Origin: Pseudomonas sp. Irchel s3h17
Lineage (GTDB): Bacteria; Pseudomonadota; Gammaproteobacteria; Pseudomonadales; Pseudomonadaceae
Assembly: GCF_900187505.1 (NCBI RefSeq)
Contig: NZ_FYDL01000010.1
Coordinates: 1 to 64,000 of the forward strand
Length of the DNA stretch: 64,000 bases
Direction of reading: 5' to 3'
A program made the translations under genes and the position numbers. Positions 24,957 through 34,753 of the stretch are shown here, piece after piece (within the stretch, counting starts at the first letter, position 1; every line of letters begins with the position of its first letter). The notes below the pieces were generated by a model. That model did not search any database. It had not been told where the DNA came from and worked only from the letters and a program-made list of their open reading frames with translations.

Positions 24957-25370
24957 ATGTTGCAACCAAAGCGTACGAAGTTCCGCAAGCAGATGACTGG
25001 CCACAACCGTGGCTTGGCTCAGCGCGGTAGCAAAGTCAGCTTCGGCGAATATGCGCTGAAGTCTGTAGCTCGTGGTCGTCTCACCGCTCGTCAGATCGAG
25101 TCAGCGCGTCGTGCACTGACCCGTCACGTAAAACGTGGCGGCAAGATCTGGATCCGTGTGTTCCCGGACAAGCCTGTCACCAAGAAGCCACTCGAAGTTC
25201 GGATGGGTAAAGGTAAGGGTAACGTGGAATATTGGGTTGCCCAGATTCAGCCAGGCAAAGTCCTGTATGAAATCGAGGGTGTTACTGAAGAGCTGGCGCG
25301 TGAGGCTTTCGCCCTGGCTGCTGCAAAGCTGCCACTCGCCACCTCCTTTGTTAAACGGACGGTGATGTGA
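24957..25370 (+). CDS. rplP: 50S ribosomal protein L16
   Basis: L16 is close to the A-site tRNA elbow and organises the peptidyl transferase centre. The 137-residue protein begins [19 protein letters not shown]. Its stop overlaps the rpmC start by one base (TGATG). Confidence 0.98.
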
Positions 25371-25561
25371 TGAAAGCGAATGAACTTCGTGAAAAATCCG
25401 CACAGCAGCTGAACGAGCAACTGCTCGGCCTGCTGCGCGACCAGTTCAATCTGCGTATGCAGAAAGCAACTGGCCAGTTGGGGCAGTCTCATCTGCTCTC
25501 GCAAGTTAAACGTGACATCGCTCGCGTGAAGACTGTGCTTAACCAGCAGGCAGGTAAGTAA
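25370..25561 (+). CDS. rpmC: 50S ribosomal protein L29
   Basis: L29 is a small helical protein next to L23 at the exit site. The ATG at 25370 overlaps the rplP stop and gives [14 protein letters not shown] and 63 residues, the usual size. An upstream GTG at 25367 would add one residue and is less likely. Confidence 0.96.
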
Positions 25562-25563
25562 TC

Positions 25564-25830
25564 ATGGCTGAAGCCGAAAAAACTGTCCGTACGCTGACTG
25601 GCCGTGTTGTCAGCGACAAGATGGACAAGACCATCACCGTTCTGATCGAGCGTCGCGTTAAGCACCCGATCTACGGTAAATACGTTAAGCGTTCGACTAA
25701 GCTGCACGCGCACGACGAAACCAATCAGTGCCACATCGGCGACAAAGTCACTATTCGTGAAACTCGTCCGCTGGCCAAGACCAAGTCTTGGGCACTGGTT
25801 GATGTTCTCGAACGCGCTGTGGAAGTCTAA
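25564..25830 (+). CDS. rpsQ: 30S ribosomal protein S17
   Basis: S17 is an early-binding 30S protein with an OB fold. The 88-residue protein has [18 protein letters not shown] and [13 protein letters not shown]. It is the last gene of the S10 operon in the usual order; rplN follows after 23 bases. Confidence 0.98.
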   Translation: MAEAEKTVRTLTGRVVSDKMDKTITVLIERRVKHPIYGKYVKRSTKLHAHDETNQCHIGDKVTIRETRPLAKTKSWALVDVLERAVEV

Positions 25831-25853
25831 GGACTAGGGGTCGGAGAAATTAT

Positions 25854-26222
25854 ATGATTCAGACTCAATCCATGCTCGATGTGGCCGATAACAGCGGCGC
25901 ACGCCGCGTTATGTGCATCAAGGTGCTGGGTGGCTCCCATCGTCGTTACGCTGGTATCGGTGACATCATCAAAGTTACCGTGAAGGAAGCAATTCCTCGC
26001 GGTAAAGTGAAAAAAGGCCAGGTGATGACTGCTGTTGTAGTCCGCACTCGCCACGGCGTTCGCCGTGCTGATGGCTCCATTATCCGCTTTGATGGCAACG
26101 CTGCTGTTCTGTTGAACAACAAGCAAGAGCCGATCGGCACCCGTATCTTTGGGCCAGTGACCCGTGAACTTCGTACTGAGAAGTTCATGAAGATCGTCTC
26201 GCTCGCCCCAGAAGTGCTGTAA
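25854..26222 (+). CDS. rplN: 50S ribosomal protein L14
   Basis: L14 sits at the subunit interface and is the binding site of the silencing factor RsfS. The 122-residue protein begins [18 protein letters not shown]. It is the first gene of the spc group; I saw no separate promoter upstream. Confidence 0.98.
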   Translation: MIQTQSMLDVADNSGARRVMCIKVLGGSHRRYAGIGDIIKVTVKEAIPRGKVKKGQVMTAVVVRTRHGVRRADGSIIRFDGNAAVLLNNKQEPIGTRIFGPVTRELRTEKFMKIVSLAPEVL

Positions 26223-26233
26223 GGAGATCCGAC

Positions 26234-26548
26234 ATGCAAAAGATTCGTCGTGACGACGAGATCATCGTGATCGCCGGCAAAGACAAAGGTAAGCGCGGTA
26301 AGGTGCTTAAGGTTCTCGCCAACAACCGTTTGGTTATTGGTGGTCTGAACCTGGTTAAGCGTCATACCAAGCCTAACCCGATGTCGGGCGTGCAGGGCGG
26401 TATCGTCGAAAAGGAAGCTCCACTGGATGCTTCTAACGTCGCCATTTTCAACGGCGAAACCAACAAGGCTGACCGCGTTGGTTTCAAAGTAGAAGACGGC
26501 AAGAAAATTCGTGTCTTCAAGTCGACCCAAAAAGCGGTTGATGCTTGA
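26234..26548 (+). CDS. rplX: 50S ribosomal protein L24
   Basis: L24 initiates assembly of the 50S subunit. The 104-residue protein carries the KOW motif ([20 protein letters not shown]). Confidence 0.98.
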   Translation: MQKIRRDDEIIVIAGKDKGKRGKVLKVLANNRLVIGGLNLVKRHTKPNPMSGVQGGIVEKEAPLDASNVAIFNGETNKADRVGFKVEDGKKIRVFKSTQKAVDA

Positions 26549-26570
26549 ACACTGCTAGGTAGATGAGACC

Positions 26571-27110
26571 ATGGCACGACTAAAAGAGATTTACCGGAAG
26601 GAAATCGCACCGAAGCTTAAGGAAGAACTTAAGCTTTCGAACGTGATGGAAGTTCCGCGCGTTACCAAAATCACCCTGAACATGGGTCTGGGCGAAGCGA
26701 TCGGCGACAAAAAAGTCATCGAGCACGCTGTTGCTGACCTGGAAAAGATCTGTGGCCAGAAAGTCGTTGTGACTTACGCTCGGAAATCCATCGCTGGCTT
26801 TAAAGTCCGTGAAGGTTGGCCGATCGGCGTCAAAGTGACCCTGCGCCGTGAGCGTATGTATGAATTCCTGGATCGTCTGCTGTCGATCTCCCTGCCTCGG
26901 GTTCGCGACTTCCGCGGCCTGAATGCCAAGTCCTTCGATGGTCGTGGTAACTACAGCATGGGCGTTAAAGAGCAGATCATCTTCCCGGAAATCGACTACG
27001 ACAAGATCGATGCTCTCCGCGGTCTGGACATTACCCTGACCACCACTGCCAAGAACGATGATGAAGGTCGCGCGCTGCTGCGTGCTTTCAAATTCCCGTT
27101 CCGCAACTGA
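26571..27110 (+). CDS. rplE: 50S ribosomal protein L5
   Basis: L5 binds 5S rRNA in the central protuberance. The 179-residue protein has [25 protein letters not shown] and [10 protein letters not shown]. In E. coli the S8 repressor site lies at the rplE start; I did not establish such a structure here. Confidence 0.98.
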   Translation: MARLKEIYRKEIAPKLKEELKLSNVMEVPRVTKITLNMGLGEAIGDKKVIEHAVADLEKICGQKVVVTYARKSIAGFKVREGWPIGVKVTLRRERMYEFLDRLLSISLPRVRDFRGLNAKSFDGRGNYSMGVKEQIIFPEIDYDKIDALRGLDITLTTTAKNDDEGRALLRAFKFPFRN

Positions 27111-27123
27111 TTGGAGTAGGAAA

Positions 27124-27429
27124 ATGGCCAAGATGAGCATGAAAAACCGCGAGCTGAAGCGTCAGCTCACGGTTGCCAAGTACGCCAAAAAGCGTGCAGC
27201 ACTGAAAGCTATCATCGTTGATCTGAACGCAAGTCCAGAAGCGCGTTGGGAAGCTACAGTAGCTCTGCAGAAGCAGCCACGTGACGCAAGCGCCTCGCGC
27301 ATGCGTAACCGCTGCCGCCTGACCGGTCGTCCACACGGCGTTTACCGCAAGTTCGGCCTTGGCCGTAACAAACTGCGTGAAGCTGCAATGCGTGGTGACG
27401 TACCTGGTCTGGTTAAAGCCAGCTGGTAA
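27124..27429 (+). CDS. rpsN: 30S ribosomal protein S14
   Basis: S14 is a 30S head protein. The ATG at 27124 gives [14 protein letters not shown] and 101 residues, the long form without the CxxC zinc motif. A 208-base gap follows before rpsH, unusual in this compact operon; it holds a hairpin and a promoter-like sequence, listed separately. Confidence 0.97.
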   Translation: MAKMSMKNRELKRQLTVAKYAKKRAALKAIIVDLNASPEARWEATVALQKQPRDASASRMRNRCRLTGRPHGVYRKFGLGRNKLREAAMRGDVPGLVKASW

Positions 27430-27490
27430 GCACTGTCAAAGTCTCGGTGCCCGGGGTCGCAAGATCCTGACCGCCGGTGACCTTGAACTT

Positions 27491-27518
27491 GAATCAAGCC
27501 CCTTTTGGGGCTTGATTC
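27491..27518 (+). terminator. Perfect 12-bp hairpin between rpsN and rpsH
   Basis: GAATCAAGCCCC and GGGGCTTGATTC form a perfect stem with a TTTT loop. No long U run follows (ATTTG), so it may be a weak terminator, a processing site or a transcript-stabilising structure. Its 3' arm contains the TTGATT that serves as -35 of the promoter listed next. Confidence 0.6.
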
Positions 27519-27540
27519 ATTTGTGGGGTGTGTCTAGAAT
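27512..27540 (+). promoter_or_regulatory. Candidate internal promoter upstream of rpsH
   Basis: TTGATT (27512-27517), a 17-base spacer and TAGAAT (27535-27540) are followed by ACCCGGCTCGCC, a GC-rich discriminator like that of the tRNA-Tyr promoter in this window. It would express rpsH onward from a start about 90 bases upstream of the gene. Confidence 0.65.
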
Positions 27541-27637
27541 ACCCGGCTCGCCTGAGCCCGTACTTTTTACGTGCGGAGGTTCTCGGCGAAGGTAGTAGCC
27601 GCAAGGCTTATTTTTTTGTATTAGGAGCGTCTAGCCC

Positions 27638-28030
27638 ATGAGTATGCAGGACCCGTTAGCGGACATGCTAACTCGAATCCGTAATGCCCAGATGGCTGAA
27701 AAGTCCGTCGTAAGCATGCCATCTTCCACGTTGAAGGTGGCTGTAGCCAAAGTCCTGAAGGACGAAGGTTACATCGCGGGTTATCAGATCAGCAGCGAAA
27801 TCAAACCACTGCTGTCTATCGAGCTGAAATACTTCGAAGGCCGTCCGGTTATCGAAGAAGTGAAGCGCGTTAGCCGTCCAGGCCTGCGTCAGTACAAGTC
27901 CGTCGATGATCTGCCAAAAGTTCGTGGCGGTCTCGGTGTGTCTATCGTCTCCACCAACAAAGGTGTGATGACGGATCGTGCTGCGCGCGCTGCCGGTGTC
28001 GGCGGCGAAGTTCTTTGCACTGTGTTCTAA
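27638..28030 (+). CDS. rpsH: 30S ribosomal protein S8
   Basis: S8 binds 16S rRNA helix 21 and in E. coli is the translational repressor of the spc operon. The 130-residue protein begins [18 protein letters not shown] and ends with [11 protein letters not shown]. It is preceded by AGGAG and by a candidate promoter of its own. Confidence 0.98.
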   Translation: MSMQDPLADMLTRIRNAQMAEKSVVSMPSSTLKVAVAKVLKDEGYIAGYQISSEIKPLLSIELKYFEGRPVIEEVKRVSRPGLRQYKSVDDLPKVRGGLGVSIVSTNKGVMTDRAARAAGVGGEVLCTVF

Positions 28031-28042
28031 GGGGGGATAAGC

Positions 28043-28576
28043 ATGTCTCGCGTCGCTAAGAACCCCGTTAAGCTGCCAGCCGGTGTCGAAGTAAAATTCG
28101 CAGGCCAACAGCTTTCGGTGAAGGGTGCCAAGGGTACTCTTGAACTGAACATCCATTCGTCCGTTGAGATCGTTGAAGAAGCTGGTGAGCTGCGTTTCGC
28201 TGCTCGCAATGGCGATCAACAAACTCGCGCAATGGCTGGTACCACTCGTGCGTTGGTTAACAACATGGTCCAAGGCGTAAGCCAAGGCTTCGAGCGCAAG
28301 CTCCAGCTGGTCGGTGTTGGTTACAAAGCGCAAGCAAAAGGCACAGTGCTGAACCTGGCTCTTGGCTTCTCGCACCCAGTGGATTATGAACTGCCGGAAG
28401 GCATCACCGCTGAGACTCCTAGCCAGACCGATATCCTGATCAAGGGCATCGATAAGCAGCTGGTAGGTCAAGTGGCCGCCGAGATCCGCGACTTCCGTCC
28501 ACCAGAGCCGTACAAAGGCAAAGGTGTGCGCTACGCGGACGAAGTCGTCCGTCGTAAAGAAGCCAAGAAGAAGTAG
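28043..28576 (+). CDS. rplF: 50S ribosomal protein L6
   Basis: L6 lies near the sarcin-ricin loop. The 177-residue protein begins [17 protein letters not shown] and has the C-terminal motif [16 protein letters not shown]. Confidence 0.98.
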   Translation: MSRVAKNPVKLPAGVEVKFAGQQLSVKGAKGTLELNIHSSVEIVEEAGELRFAARNGDQQTRAMAGTTRALVNNMVQGVSQGFERKLQLVGVGYKAQAKGTVLNLALGFSHPVDYELPEGITAETPSQTDILIKGIDKQLVGQVAAEIRDFRPPEPYKGKGVRYADEVVRRKEAKKK

Positions 28577-28586
28577 GGCATAGCAA

Positions 28587-28937
28587 ATGACCGACAAAAA
28601 AGTTACTCGACTGCGTCGCGCTCGCAAAGCACGCCTGAAAATGCACGAACTCGAAGTCGTGCGTCTCTGCGTGTTCCGCTCGTCGCAGCACATCTACGCC
28701 CAGGTCATTTCGGCCGACGGCAACAAAGTCCTGGCAAGTGCCTCGACTTTGGATAAAGAACTGCGTGATGGCGCCACTGGCAACATCGACGCGGCCACTA
28801 AGGTTGGCCAGCTGGTCGCTACGCGTGCTAAAGCCGCTGGCGTCTCGCAGGTGGCTTTCGACCGCTCTGGCTTCAAGTACCACGGCCGCGTCAAGGCGCT
28901 GGCTGATGCTGCTCGTGAAGCTGGGCTGGAGTTCTAA
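28587..28937 (+). CDS. rplR: 50S ribosomal protein L18
   Basis: L18 binds 5S rRNA together with L5. The 116-residue protein has an arginine-rich N-terminus ([13 protein letters not shown]) and the C-terminal [18 protein letters not shown]. Confidence 0.98.
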   Translation: MTDKKVTRLRRARKARLKMHELEVVRLCVFRSSQHIYAQVISADGNKVLASASTLDKELRDGATGNIDAATKVGQLVATRAKAAGVSQVAFDRSGFKYHGRVKALADAAREAGLEF

Positions 28938-28940
28938 GTT

Positions 28941-29441
28941 ATGTCAAATAACGACCAAAAGCGCGACGAAGGCTACATCGAGAAGCTGGTTCAAGTTAAC
29001 CGCGTAGCCAAAACCGTTAAAGGCGGCCGTATCTTCACTTTCACCGCGTTGACCGTGGTGGGTGATGGTAAAGGGCGCGTTGGCTTCGGCCGTGGCAAGT
29101 CACGTGAAGTGCCTGCTGCGATCCAGAAGGCAATGGAAGCTGCTCGTCGCAACATGATCCAAGTTGATCTGAACGGCACCACGTTGCAGTACGCGATGAA
29201 GTCCGCCCATGGCGCTTCGAAGGTGTACATGCAGCCTGCTTCTGAAGGTACCGGTATCATCGCTGGCGGCGCTATGCGTGCTGTCCTCGAAGTTGCTGGC
29301 GTTCAGAACGTTCTGGCCAAGTGCTACGGCTCGACTAACCCGGTAAACGTGGTTCACGCCACTTTCAAAGGTTTGAAGGCTATGCAGTCTCCTGAATCCA
29401 TTGCCGCCAAGCGTGGCAAAAGCGTCAAGGAGATCTTCTGA
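28941..29441 (+). CDS. rpsE: 30S ribosomal protein S5
   Basis: S5 contributes to decoding accuracy with S4 and S12. The 166-residue protein has the double-stranded RNA-binding N-terminal domain ([29 protein letters not shown]). The spectinomycin-loop VAKTVKGG is unaltered. rpmD follows three bases later. Confidence 0.98.
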   Translation: MSNNDQKRDEGYIEKLVQVNRVAKTVKGGRIFTFTALTVVGDGKGRVGFGRGKSREVPAAIQKAMEAARRNMIQVDLNGTTLQYAMKSAHGASKVYMQPASEGTGIIAGGAMRAVLEVAGVQNVLAKCYGSTNPVNVVHATFKGLKAMQSPESIAAKRGKSVKEIF

Positions 29442-29443
29442 TC

Positions 29444-29620
29444 ATGGCTACCGTTAAAGTAACGCTGATCAAAAGCATGACCGGCCGTATCCCTAACCAC
29501 AAACTGTGCGTTAAGGGTCTGGGTCTGCGTCGCATCGGTCACACTGTAGAAGTACTTGATACTCCCGAGAATCGCGGGATGATCAACAAGGCTTACTACA
29601 TGCTGCGTGTCGAGGGTTAA
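29444..29620 (+). CDS. rpmD: 50S ribosomal protein L30
   Basis: This 58-residue protein starts [15 protein letters not shown] and ends YYMLRVEG. It is the short bacterial L30, in its usual place between S5 and L15, with two bases separating it from rpsE and three from rplO. Confidence 0.97.
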   Translation: MATVKVTLIKSMTGRIPNHKLCVKGLGLRRIGHTVEVLDTPENRGMINKAYYMLRVEG

Positions 29621-29623
29621 TCG

Positions 29624-30061
29624 ATGAAACTCAATGATCTGAGTCCAGCGCCGGGTTCCCGTCGCGAAAAGCATCGTCCGGGCCGTGGTATCGGTAGTGG
29701 TTTGGGCAAGACCGGTGGCCGTGGCCACAAAGGTCAGTCCTCCCGCTCCGGTGGCACCATTGCTCCAGGCTTTGAAGGCGGCCAACAGCCGCTGCATCGT
29801 CGCCTGCCGAAGTTCGGTTTCGTTTCCCTGAAGGCCATGGATCGCGCAGAAGTGCGTCTGTCCGAGCTGGCTAAAGTGGAAGGCGACATCGTCACTGTGC
29901 AGTCCCTGAAAGATGCCAACGTGATCAACGTCAACGTACAGCGTGTGAAAATCATGCTGTCCGGTGAAGTGACTCGCGCTGTCACTATCGGCAAGGGAAT
30001 CGGCGCCACCAAAGGTGCGCGTGCGGCTATCGAAGCAGCTGGCGGCAAGTTCGAGGAATAA
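29624..30061 (+). CDS. rplO: 50S ribosomal protein L15
   Basis: L15 is a late assembly protein of the 50S subunit. The 145-residue protein has the glycine-rich, basic N-terminal extension ([19 protein letters not shown]). secY starts at the next base after the stop. Confidence 0.98.
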   Translation: MKLNDLSPAPGSRREKHRPGRGIGSGLGKTGGRGHKGQSSRSGGTIAPGFEGGQQPLHRRLPKFGFVSLKAMDRAEVRLSELAKVEGDIVTVQSLKDANVINVNVQRVKIMLSGEVTRAVTIGKGIGATKGARAAIEAAGGKFEE

Positions 30062-31390
30062 ATGGCTAAGCAAGGTGCTCTCTCTGCGCTCGGCAAAGGC
30101 GGTATGTCTGAACTCTGGGCTCGTCTGCGTTTTCTGTTCCTGGCGATTATCGTCTACCGAATAGGCGCACACATCCCGGTTCCAGGTATCAACCCGGACC
30201 GACTCGCGGACCTGTTTCGACAGAATGAGGGGACCATTCTTAGCTTGTTCAACATGTTTTCCGGCGGCGCGCTGGAACGGATGAGCATCTTTGCACTGGG
30301 GATCATGCCGTACATCTCGGCATCGATCATCATGCAACTGATGACCGCCGTCAGCCCGCAGCTGGAGCAGTTGAAGAAGGAAGGTGAAGCTGGCCGTCGC
30401 AAGATCAGCCAGTACACCCGCTACGGCACTGTCGTCCTCGCTCTTGTTCAGGCTATCGGCATGTCCGTAGGCCTGGCAGGGCAGGGCGTTGCGTTCACTG
30501 GTGACTTTGGCTTCCATTTCGTTGCGGTAACCACGTTTGTGGCGGGCGCAATGTTCATGATGTGGCTGGGTGAGCAGATTACTGAGCGTGGTGTTGGCAA
30601 CGGTATCTCGATGTTGATTTTCGCGGGTATCGTGGCCGGTCTTCCGAGAGCAATCGGGCAGTCTTTCGAGTCTGCGCGTCAGGGTGATATCAACATCTTC
30701 GCCCTGGTTGCCATCGGTTTGCTGGCAGTAGCGATTATCGGTTTCGTGGTGTTCATTGAGCGTGGTCAGCGTCGTATTGCTGTTCACTACGCCAAGCGTC
30801 AGCAGGGCCGCAAGGTCTTCGCTGCGCAGACTAGCCACCTGCCGTTGAAGGTGAACATGGCCGGTGTTATCCCGGCTATTTTCGCAAGCAGCATTTTGCT
30901 GTTTCCGGCTTCGTTGGGTGCCTGGTTCGGTCAGTCTGAAGGTATGGGCTGGTTGCAGGACATCTCGCAGTCGATCGCTCCTGGTCAGCCGTTGAATATT
31001 CTGCTGTTTAGTGCAGGGATTATTTTCTTCTGCTTCTTCTATACGGCGTTGATGTTCAATCCGAAAGACGTAGCGGAAAACCTGAAGAAGTCCGGTGCCT
31101 TTATTCCGGGCATCCGTCCAGGTGAGCAGTCTGCGCGCTATATTGATGGCGTTCTGACCCGCTTGACCATGTTCGGTGCTCTCTATATGACGGCCGTGTG
31201 CTTGCTGCCCCAGTTCCTGGTGGTTGCGGCAAACGTTCCGTTCTACCTTGGCGGGACCTCGTTGCTGATCGTCGTCGTGGTTGTGATGGACTTCATGTCC
31301 CAAGTACAATCGCACCTCGTTTCGCACCAGTACGAATCCCTGATGAAGAAAGCCAACCTGAAGGGTTACGGCAGCGGCATGCTGCGCTGA
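30062..31390 (+). CDS. secY: Preprotein translocase subunit SecY
   Basis: SecY forms the protein-conducting channel in the inner membrane with SecE and SecG. The 442-residue protein has ten hydrophobic segments, beginning with [21 protein letters not shown]. The cytoplasmic loop sequences [11 protein letters not shown] and [16 protein letters not shown] are present. It has the full family length. Confidence 0.98.
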   Translation: MAKQGALSALGKGGMSELWARLRFLFLAIIVYRIGAHIPVPGINPDRLADLFRQNEGTILSLFNMFSGGALERMSIFALGIMPYISASIIMQLMTAVSPQLEQLKKEGEAGRRKISQYTRYGTVVLALVQAIGMSVGLAGQGVAFTGDFGFHFVAVTTFVAGAMFMMWLGEQITERGVGNGISMLIFAGIVAGLPRAIGQSFESARQGDINIFALVAIGLLAVAIIGFVVFIERGQRRIAVHYAKRQQGRKVFAAQTSHLPLKVNMAGVIPAIFASSILLFPASLGAWFGQSEGMGWLQDISQSIAPGQPLNILLFSAGIIFFCFFYTALMFNPKDVAENLKKSGAFIPGIRPGEQSARYIDGVLTRLTMFGALYMTAVCLLPQFLVVAANVPFYLGGTSLLIVVVVVMDFMSQVQSHLVSHQYESLMKKANLKGYGSGMLR

Positions 31391-31414
31391 CCCATAAGGT
31401 TCGAGGAGTTGGTG

Positions 31415-31531
31415 ATGAAAGTTCGTGCATCGGTGAAAAAGCTGTGCCGTAACTGCAAGATTATTCGCCGCGAAGGTGTTGTTCGAGTAATTTGCAGCGC
31501 GGAACCGCGTCACAAACAGCGCCAAGGCTGA
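31415..31531 (+). CDS. rpmJ: 50S ribosomal protein L36 (zinc-binding form)
   Basis: This 38-residue protein begins [16 protein letters not shown]11, C14, C27 and H33 make the zinc ribbon of the C+ type. GGAG lies upstream of the ATG at 31415. Many gammaproteobacteria also have a zinc-free paralogue induced by zinc starvation; none is in this window. Confidence 0.96.
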
Positions 31532-31545
31532 GTGTGATTGTGCTT

Positions 31546-31576
31546 CAAGCCCGGCAGCTAGTGCGCTGCCGGGTTG
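31546..31576 (+). terminator. Hairpin between rpmJ and rpsM
   Basis: CAAGCCCGGCAGC pairs with GCTGCCGGGTTG (one bulged G) around TAGTGC, then GATTATTTGTT. It marks the end of the spc group. Its 3' foot supplies the TTG of the next promoter's -35. Confidence 0.65.
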
Positions 31577-31602
31577 ATTATTTGTTATTACAGCGATATT
31601 AT
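31574..31602 (+). promoter_or_regulatory. Candidate promoter of the alpha operon
   Basis: TTGATT (31574-31579), a 17-base spacer and TATTAT (31597-31602) are followed by CTCGCGCCC. The layout copies that upstream of rpsH: a hairpin whose 3' arm runs into the -35. rpsM starts about 60 bases after the -10. Confidence 0.62.
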
Positions 31603-31661
31603 CTCGCGCCCTATTTCTTGGCTTCCGGGGCGTAGGTAGCTGTCAATTGGAGTCCCACTGA

Positions 31662-32018
31662 ATGGCCCGTATTGCAGGCGTCAACATTCCAGATAACAAG
31701 CATACTGTTATCTCGCTGACCTACATCTATGGTGTTGGTCGCACTACTGCGCAGAAGATCTGTGCAGTGACTGGGGTAAACCCAGCAGCAAAGATCAAGG
31801 ATCTGAGCGACGAGCAAATTGAACAGCTGCGTGGCGAAGTGGCGAAGTTCACCACTGAAGGTGATCTGCGTCGCGAAATCAACATGAAAATCAAGCGCTT
31901 GATGGACCTCGGTTGCTATCGCGGTCTGCGTCATCGTCGTGGTCTGCCAGTACGCGGTCAGCGTACCAAGACCAACGCGCGTACCCGTAAAGGTCCGCGT
32001 AAGCCGATCCGCAAGTAA
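31662..32018 (+). CDS. rpsM: 30S ribosomal protein S13
   Basis: S13 bridges the 30S head to the 50S subunit. The 118-residue protein begins [19 protein letters not shown] and has a basic C-terminal tail that contacts P-site tRNA ([18 protein letters not shown]). It is the first gene of the alpha operon. Confidence 0.98.
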   Translation: MARIAGVNIPDNKHTVISLTYIYGVGRTTAQKICAVTGVNPAAKIKDLSDEQIEQLRGEVAKFTTEGDLRREINMKIKRLMDLGCYRGLRHRRGLPVRGQRTKTNARTRKGPRKPIRK

Positions 32019-32048
32019 TCGCCCCAGCGAATCGACAGGAAAATTATC

Positions 32049-32438
32049 ATGGCAAAACCTGCTGCTCGTCCTCGTAAAAAAGTTAAAAAGACAGTGGTTG
32101 ATGGCATCGCCCACATCCATGCATCTTTTAACAACACCATCGTGACCATCACCGACCGTCAAGGTAACGCGCTTTCTTGGGCTACCTCCGGTGGTTCGGG
32201 TTTCCGCGGTTCCCGCAAGTCCACCCCGTTCGCTGCTCAAGTAGCTGCTGAACGTGCTGGTCAAGCTGCGCTGGAATATGGCCTGAAAAACCTCGACGTT
32301 AACGTCAAGGGTCCAGGTCCAGGTCGTGAGTCCGCTGTCCGTGCTTTGAACGGCTGTGGCTATAAGATCGCCAGCATCACCGACGTGACGCCAATCCCGC
32401 ACAACGGGTGCCGTCCGCCGAAGAAGCGCCGCGTGTAA
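32049..32438 (+). CDS. rpsK: 30S ribosomal protein S11
   Basis: S11 lies in the platform near the mRNA exit. The 129-residue protein has [17 protein letters not shown] and ends in [12 protein letters not shown]. Confidence 0.98.
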   Translation: MAKPAARPRKKVKKTVVDGIAHIHASFNNTIVTITDRQGNALSWATSGGSGFRGSRKSTPFAAQVAAERAGQAALEYGLKNLDVNVKGPGPGRESAVRALNGCGYKIASITDVTPIPHNGCRPPKKRRV

Positions 32439-32456
32439 TCCAGGAGATTGTAAAGA

Positions 32457-33077
32457 ATGGCTCGTTACATTGGTCCAAAATGCAAACTCGCTCGTCGCGA
32501 AGGCACCGATCTCTTCCTGAAGAGCGGCGTGCGCGCGATCGAATCGAAGTGCAACATTGAAGCAGCACCTGGTATCCACGGCCAACGCCGCGGTCGCCAG
32601 TCCGACTACGGCACCCAACTGCGTGAAAAGCAGAAGGTCCGTCGTATCTACGGCGTTCTCGAGCGTCAGTTCAGCGGCTACTACAAAGAAGCTGCTGGCA
32701 AGAAAGGTGCAACCGGTGAAAACCTGCTGCAACTGCTCGAATGCCGTCTGGACAACGTTGTATACCGTATGGGCTTTGGTTCGACTCGTGCCGAATCCCG
32801 TCAGCTGGTATCGCACAAATCCGTCAGCGTTAACGGCCAGACCGTAAACGTGCCGTCGTACCAGGTTCGTGCTGGTGACGTGGTCGCGATTCGCGAGAAA
32901 GCAAAGAACCAACTTCGCATTGTCCAAGCTCTCGATCTGTGTGCCCAACGTGGCCGCGTAGAATGGGTAGAAGTAGACACTGAGAAGAAGTCGGGCGTTT
33001 TCAAGAACGTTCCAGCTCGCAGTGATCTGTCCGCCGACATCAACGAAAGCCTGATTGTCGAGCTCTACTCCAAGTAA
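32457..33077 (+). CDS. rpsD: 30S ribosomal protein S4
   Basis: S4 starts 30S assembly, affects decoding accuracy, and in E. coli represses the alpha operon. The 206-residue protein begins [19 protein letters not shown] and carries the S4 RNA-binding domain ([20 protein letters not shown], then HKSVSVNGQ). Confidence 0.98.
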   Translation: MARYIGPKCKLARREGTDLFLKSGVRAIESKCNIEAAPGIHGQRRGRQSDYGTQLREKQKVRRIYGVLERQFSGYYKEAAGKKGATGENLLQLLECRLDNVVYRMGFGSTRAESRQLVSHKSVSVNGQTVNVPSYQVRAGDVVAIREKAKNQLRIVQALDLCAQRGRVEWVEVDTEKKSGVFKNVPARSDLSADINESLIVELYSK

Positions 33078-33099
33078 GGGCTAGAAAATAGGTGCATCC

Positions 33100-34101
33100 A
33101 TGCAGATTTCGGTAAATGAGTTCCTGACACCCCGCCATATTGATGTGCAGGTTGTCAGTCCAACCCGCGCCAAGATCACTCTCGAGCCTCTCGAGCGTGG
33201 TTTTGGCCACACCCTGGGCAACGCGCTGCGCCGCATCCTGTTGTCCTCAATGCCCGGCTGTGCAGTAGTCGAGGCCGAGATTGACGGTGTGCTCCACGAG
33301 TACAGCGCCATCGAAGGTGTACAGGAAGACGTCATTGAAATCCTGTTGAACCTTAAAGGTCTGGCTATCAAGCTGCACGGCCGTGACGAAGTTACGCTGA
33401 CCTTGTCGAAGAAGGGTTCGGGGGTGGTTACCGCTGCCGATATTCAGCTGGATCATGATGTCGAGATCGTTAATCCCGATCACGTAATCGCTAACCTGGC
33501 GTCTAACGGCGCCCTGAACATGAAGCTCGTAGTAGCTCGTGGTCGTGGTTATGAACCGGCCGACTCGCGTCAGAGCGATGAAGACGAAAGCCGCAGCATT
33601 GGTCGCTTGCAGCTTGACTCTTCGTTCAGCCCGGTTCGCCGTATCGCATACGTGGTGGAAAACGCCCGTGTCGAGCAGCGTACTAACCTGGACAAGCTGG
33701 TTATTGATCTGGAAACCAACGGTACTCTGGATCCTGAAGAGGCTATCCGCCGCGCTGCAACCATCCTGCAACAGCAGTTGGCTGCGTTCGTCGACCTCAA
33801 GGGTGACAGTGAGCCAGTGGTAATCGAGCAAGAAGACGAGATCGATCCGATCCTGCTTCGCCCGGTTGACGATCTGGAACTGACTGTACGTTCGGCTAAC
33901 TGCCTTAAGGCGGAAAACATTTACTACATCGGCGACCTGATTCAGCGTACCGAAGTAGAACTGTTGAAGACTCCGAACCTGGGCAAGAAATCCTTGACTG
34001 AAATCAAGGACGTTCTGGCCTCCCGCGGTCTGTCCCTCGGCATGCGCCTCGACAACTGGCCGCCTGCAAGTCTTAAGAAGGACGACAAGGCGACTGCCTG
34101 A
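33100..34101 (+). CDS. rpoA: DNA-directed RNA polymerase subunit alpha
   Basis: The alpha dimer starts RNA polymerase assembly, and its C-terminal domain binds UP elements and activators. The 333-residue protein has the N-terminal dimerisation domain ([19 protein letters not shown]) and the C-terminal domain ([35 protein letters not shown]). Both are intact. Confidence 0.99.
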   Translation: MQISVNEFLTPRHIDVQVVSPTRAKITLEPLERGFGHTLGNALRRILLSSMPGCAVVEAEIDGVLHEYSAIEGVQEDVIEILLNLKGLAIKLHGRDEVTLTLSKKGSGVVTAADIQLDHDVEIVNPDHVIANLASNGALNMKLVVARGRGYEPADSRQSDEDESRSIGRLQLDSSFSPVRRIAYVVENARVEQRTNLDKLVIDLETNGTLDPEEAIRRAATILQQQLAAFVDLKGDSEPVVIEQEDEIDPILLRPVDDLELTVRSANCLKAENIYYIGDLIQRTEVELLKTPNLGKKSLTEIKDVLASRGLSLGMRLDNWPPASLKKDDKATA

Positions 34102-34142
34102 TCGTCGTAATCACCGAACGTGAGTTTGGTAAGGAATGAACC

Positions 34143-34529
34143 ATGCGTCATCGTAAAAGTGGTCGTCACCTGAGCCGTACCAGCTCGCACCGCAAGGCCA
34201 TGTTCCAAAACATGGCGGTGTCGCTGTTCGAGCACGAGCTGATCAAAACTACACTGCCGAAAGCCAAAGAACTGCGTCGCGTTGCTGAGCCGCTGATCAC
34301 TTTGGCCAAGACAGACAGCCTGGCTAACCGCCGTCTGGCTTTCGACCGTACTCGTTCGAAAGCTATCGTTGGTAAGCTCTTCAACGACCTGGGCAAGCGT
34401 TACGCTACCCGTGAGGGTGGCTACCTGCGCATCCTCAAGTGCGGTTTCCGCGCTGGTGACAACGCGCCTATGGCGTACGTTGAGCTGATCGATCGTCCAG
34501 TTGGTGGTGAAGCTGTATCCGCTGAGTAA
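34143..34529 (+). CDS. rplQ: 50S ribosomal protein L17
   Basis: L17 lies near the tunnel exit. The 128-residue protein begins [20 protein letters not shown]. It is the last gene of the alpha operon, followed directly by a strong terminator. Confidence 0.98.
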   Translation: MRHRKSGRHLSRTSSHRKAMFQNMAVSLFEHELIKTTLPKAKELRRVAEPLITLAKTDSLANRRLAFDRTRSKAIVGKLFNDLGKRYATREGGYLRILKCGFRAGDNAPMAYVELIDRPVGGEAVSAE

Positions 34530-34542
34530 GACGTCAGATACG

Positions 34543-34571
34543 AAAAACCGGGCCTAGTGCCCGGTTTTTTG
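34543..34571 (+). terminator. Terminator of the ribosomal protein superoperon
   Basis: AAAAACCGGGC pairs with GCCCGGTTTTTT around CTAGT. It is a strong intrinsic terminator 13 bases after rplQ. Confidence 0.93.
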
Positions 34572-34649
34572 TGCGCGCTCGAAAAAGCGTCGGATGCCGA
34601 GGGTGCAATCCCCTGCTATCCATAAGGTATGACCATTAGTTAATTTCTA

Positions 34650-34663
34650 TTGATGCTGATCAA
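34650..34663. promoter_or_regulatory. Candidate Anr/FNR-type operator upstream of katA
   Basis: TTGATGCTGATCAA is an exact match to the FNR/Anr consensus TTGAT-N4-ATCAA, lying about 90 bases upstream of the katA start. A plausible promoter (TTGATG at 34673-34678, 17 bases, AATACT at 34696-34701) lies just downstream, which puts the site in an activator position. Binding is not proven by sequence alone. Confidence 0.62.
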
Positions 34664-34753
34664 TTAATGAATTTGATGGTGTCATGTTCATGGTCAATAC
34701 TCCTTTTCAGCCGATTAGCCGGCAGTTTCCAGGACTGAAGAGGAAGATTGAGC

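Noticed and set aside
31415..31531. Reading the zinc-ribbon L36 gene as part of the zinc regulon.
   Set aside because: The C+ form is the standard one, and no Zur-like palindrome precedes it.
34540..34753. An OxyR site (ATAG-N7-CTAT repeats) in front of katA.
   Set aside because: The spaced half-sites could not be aligned; the palindrome that is present fits Anr/FNR much better.
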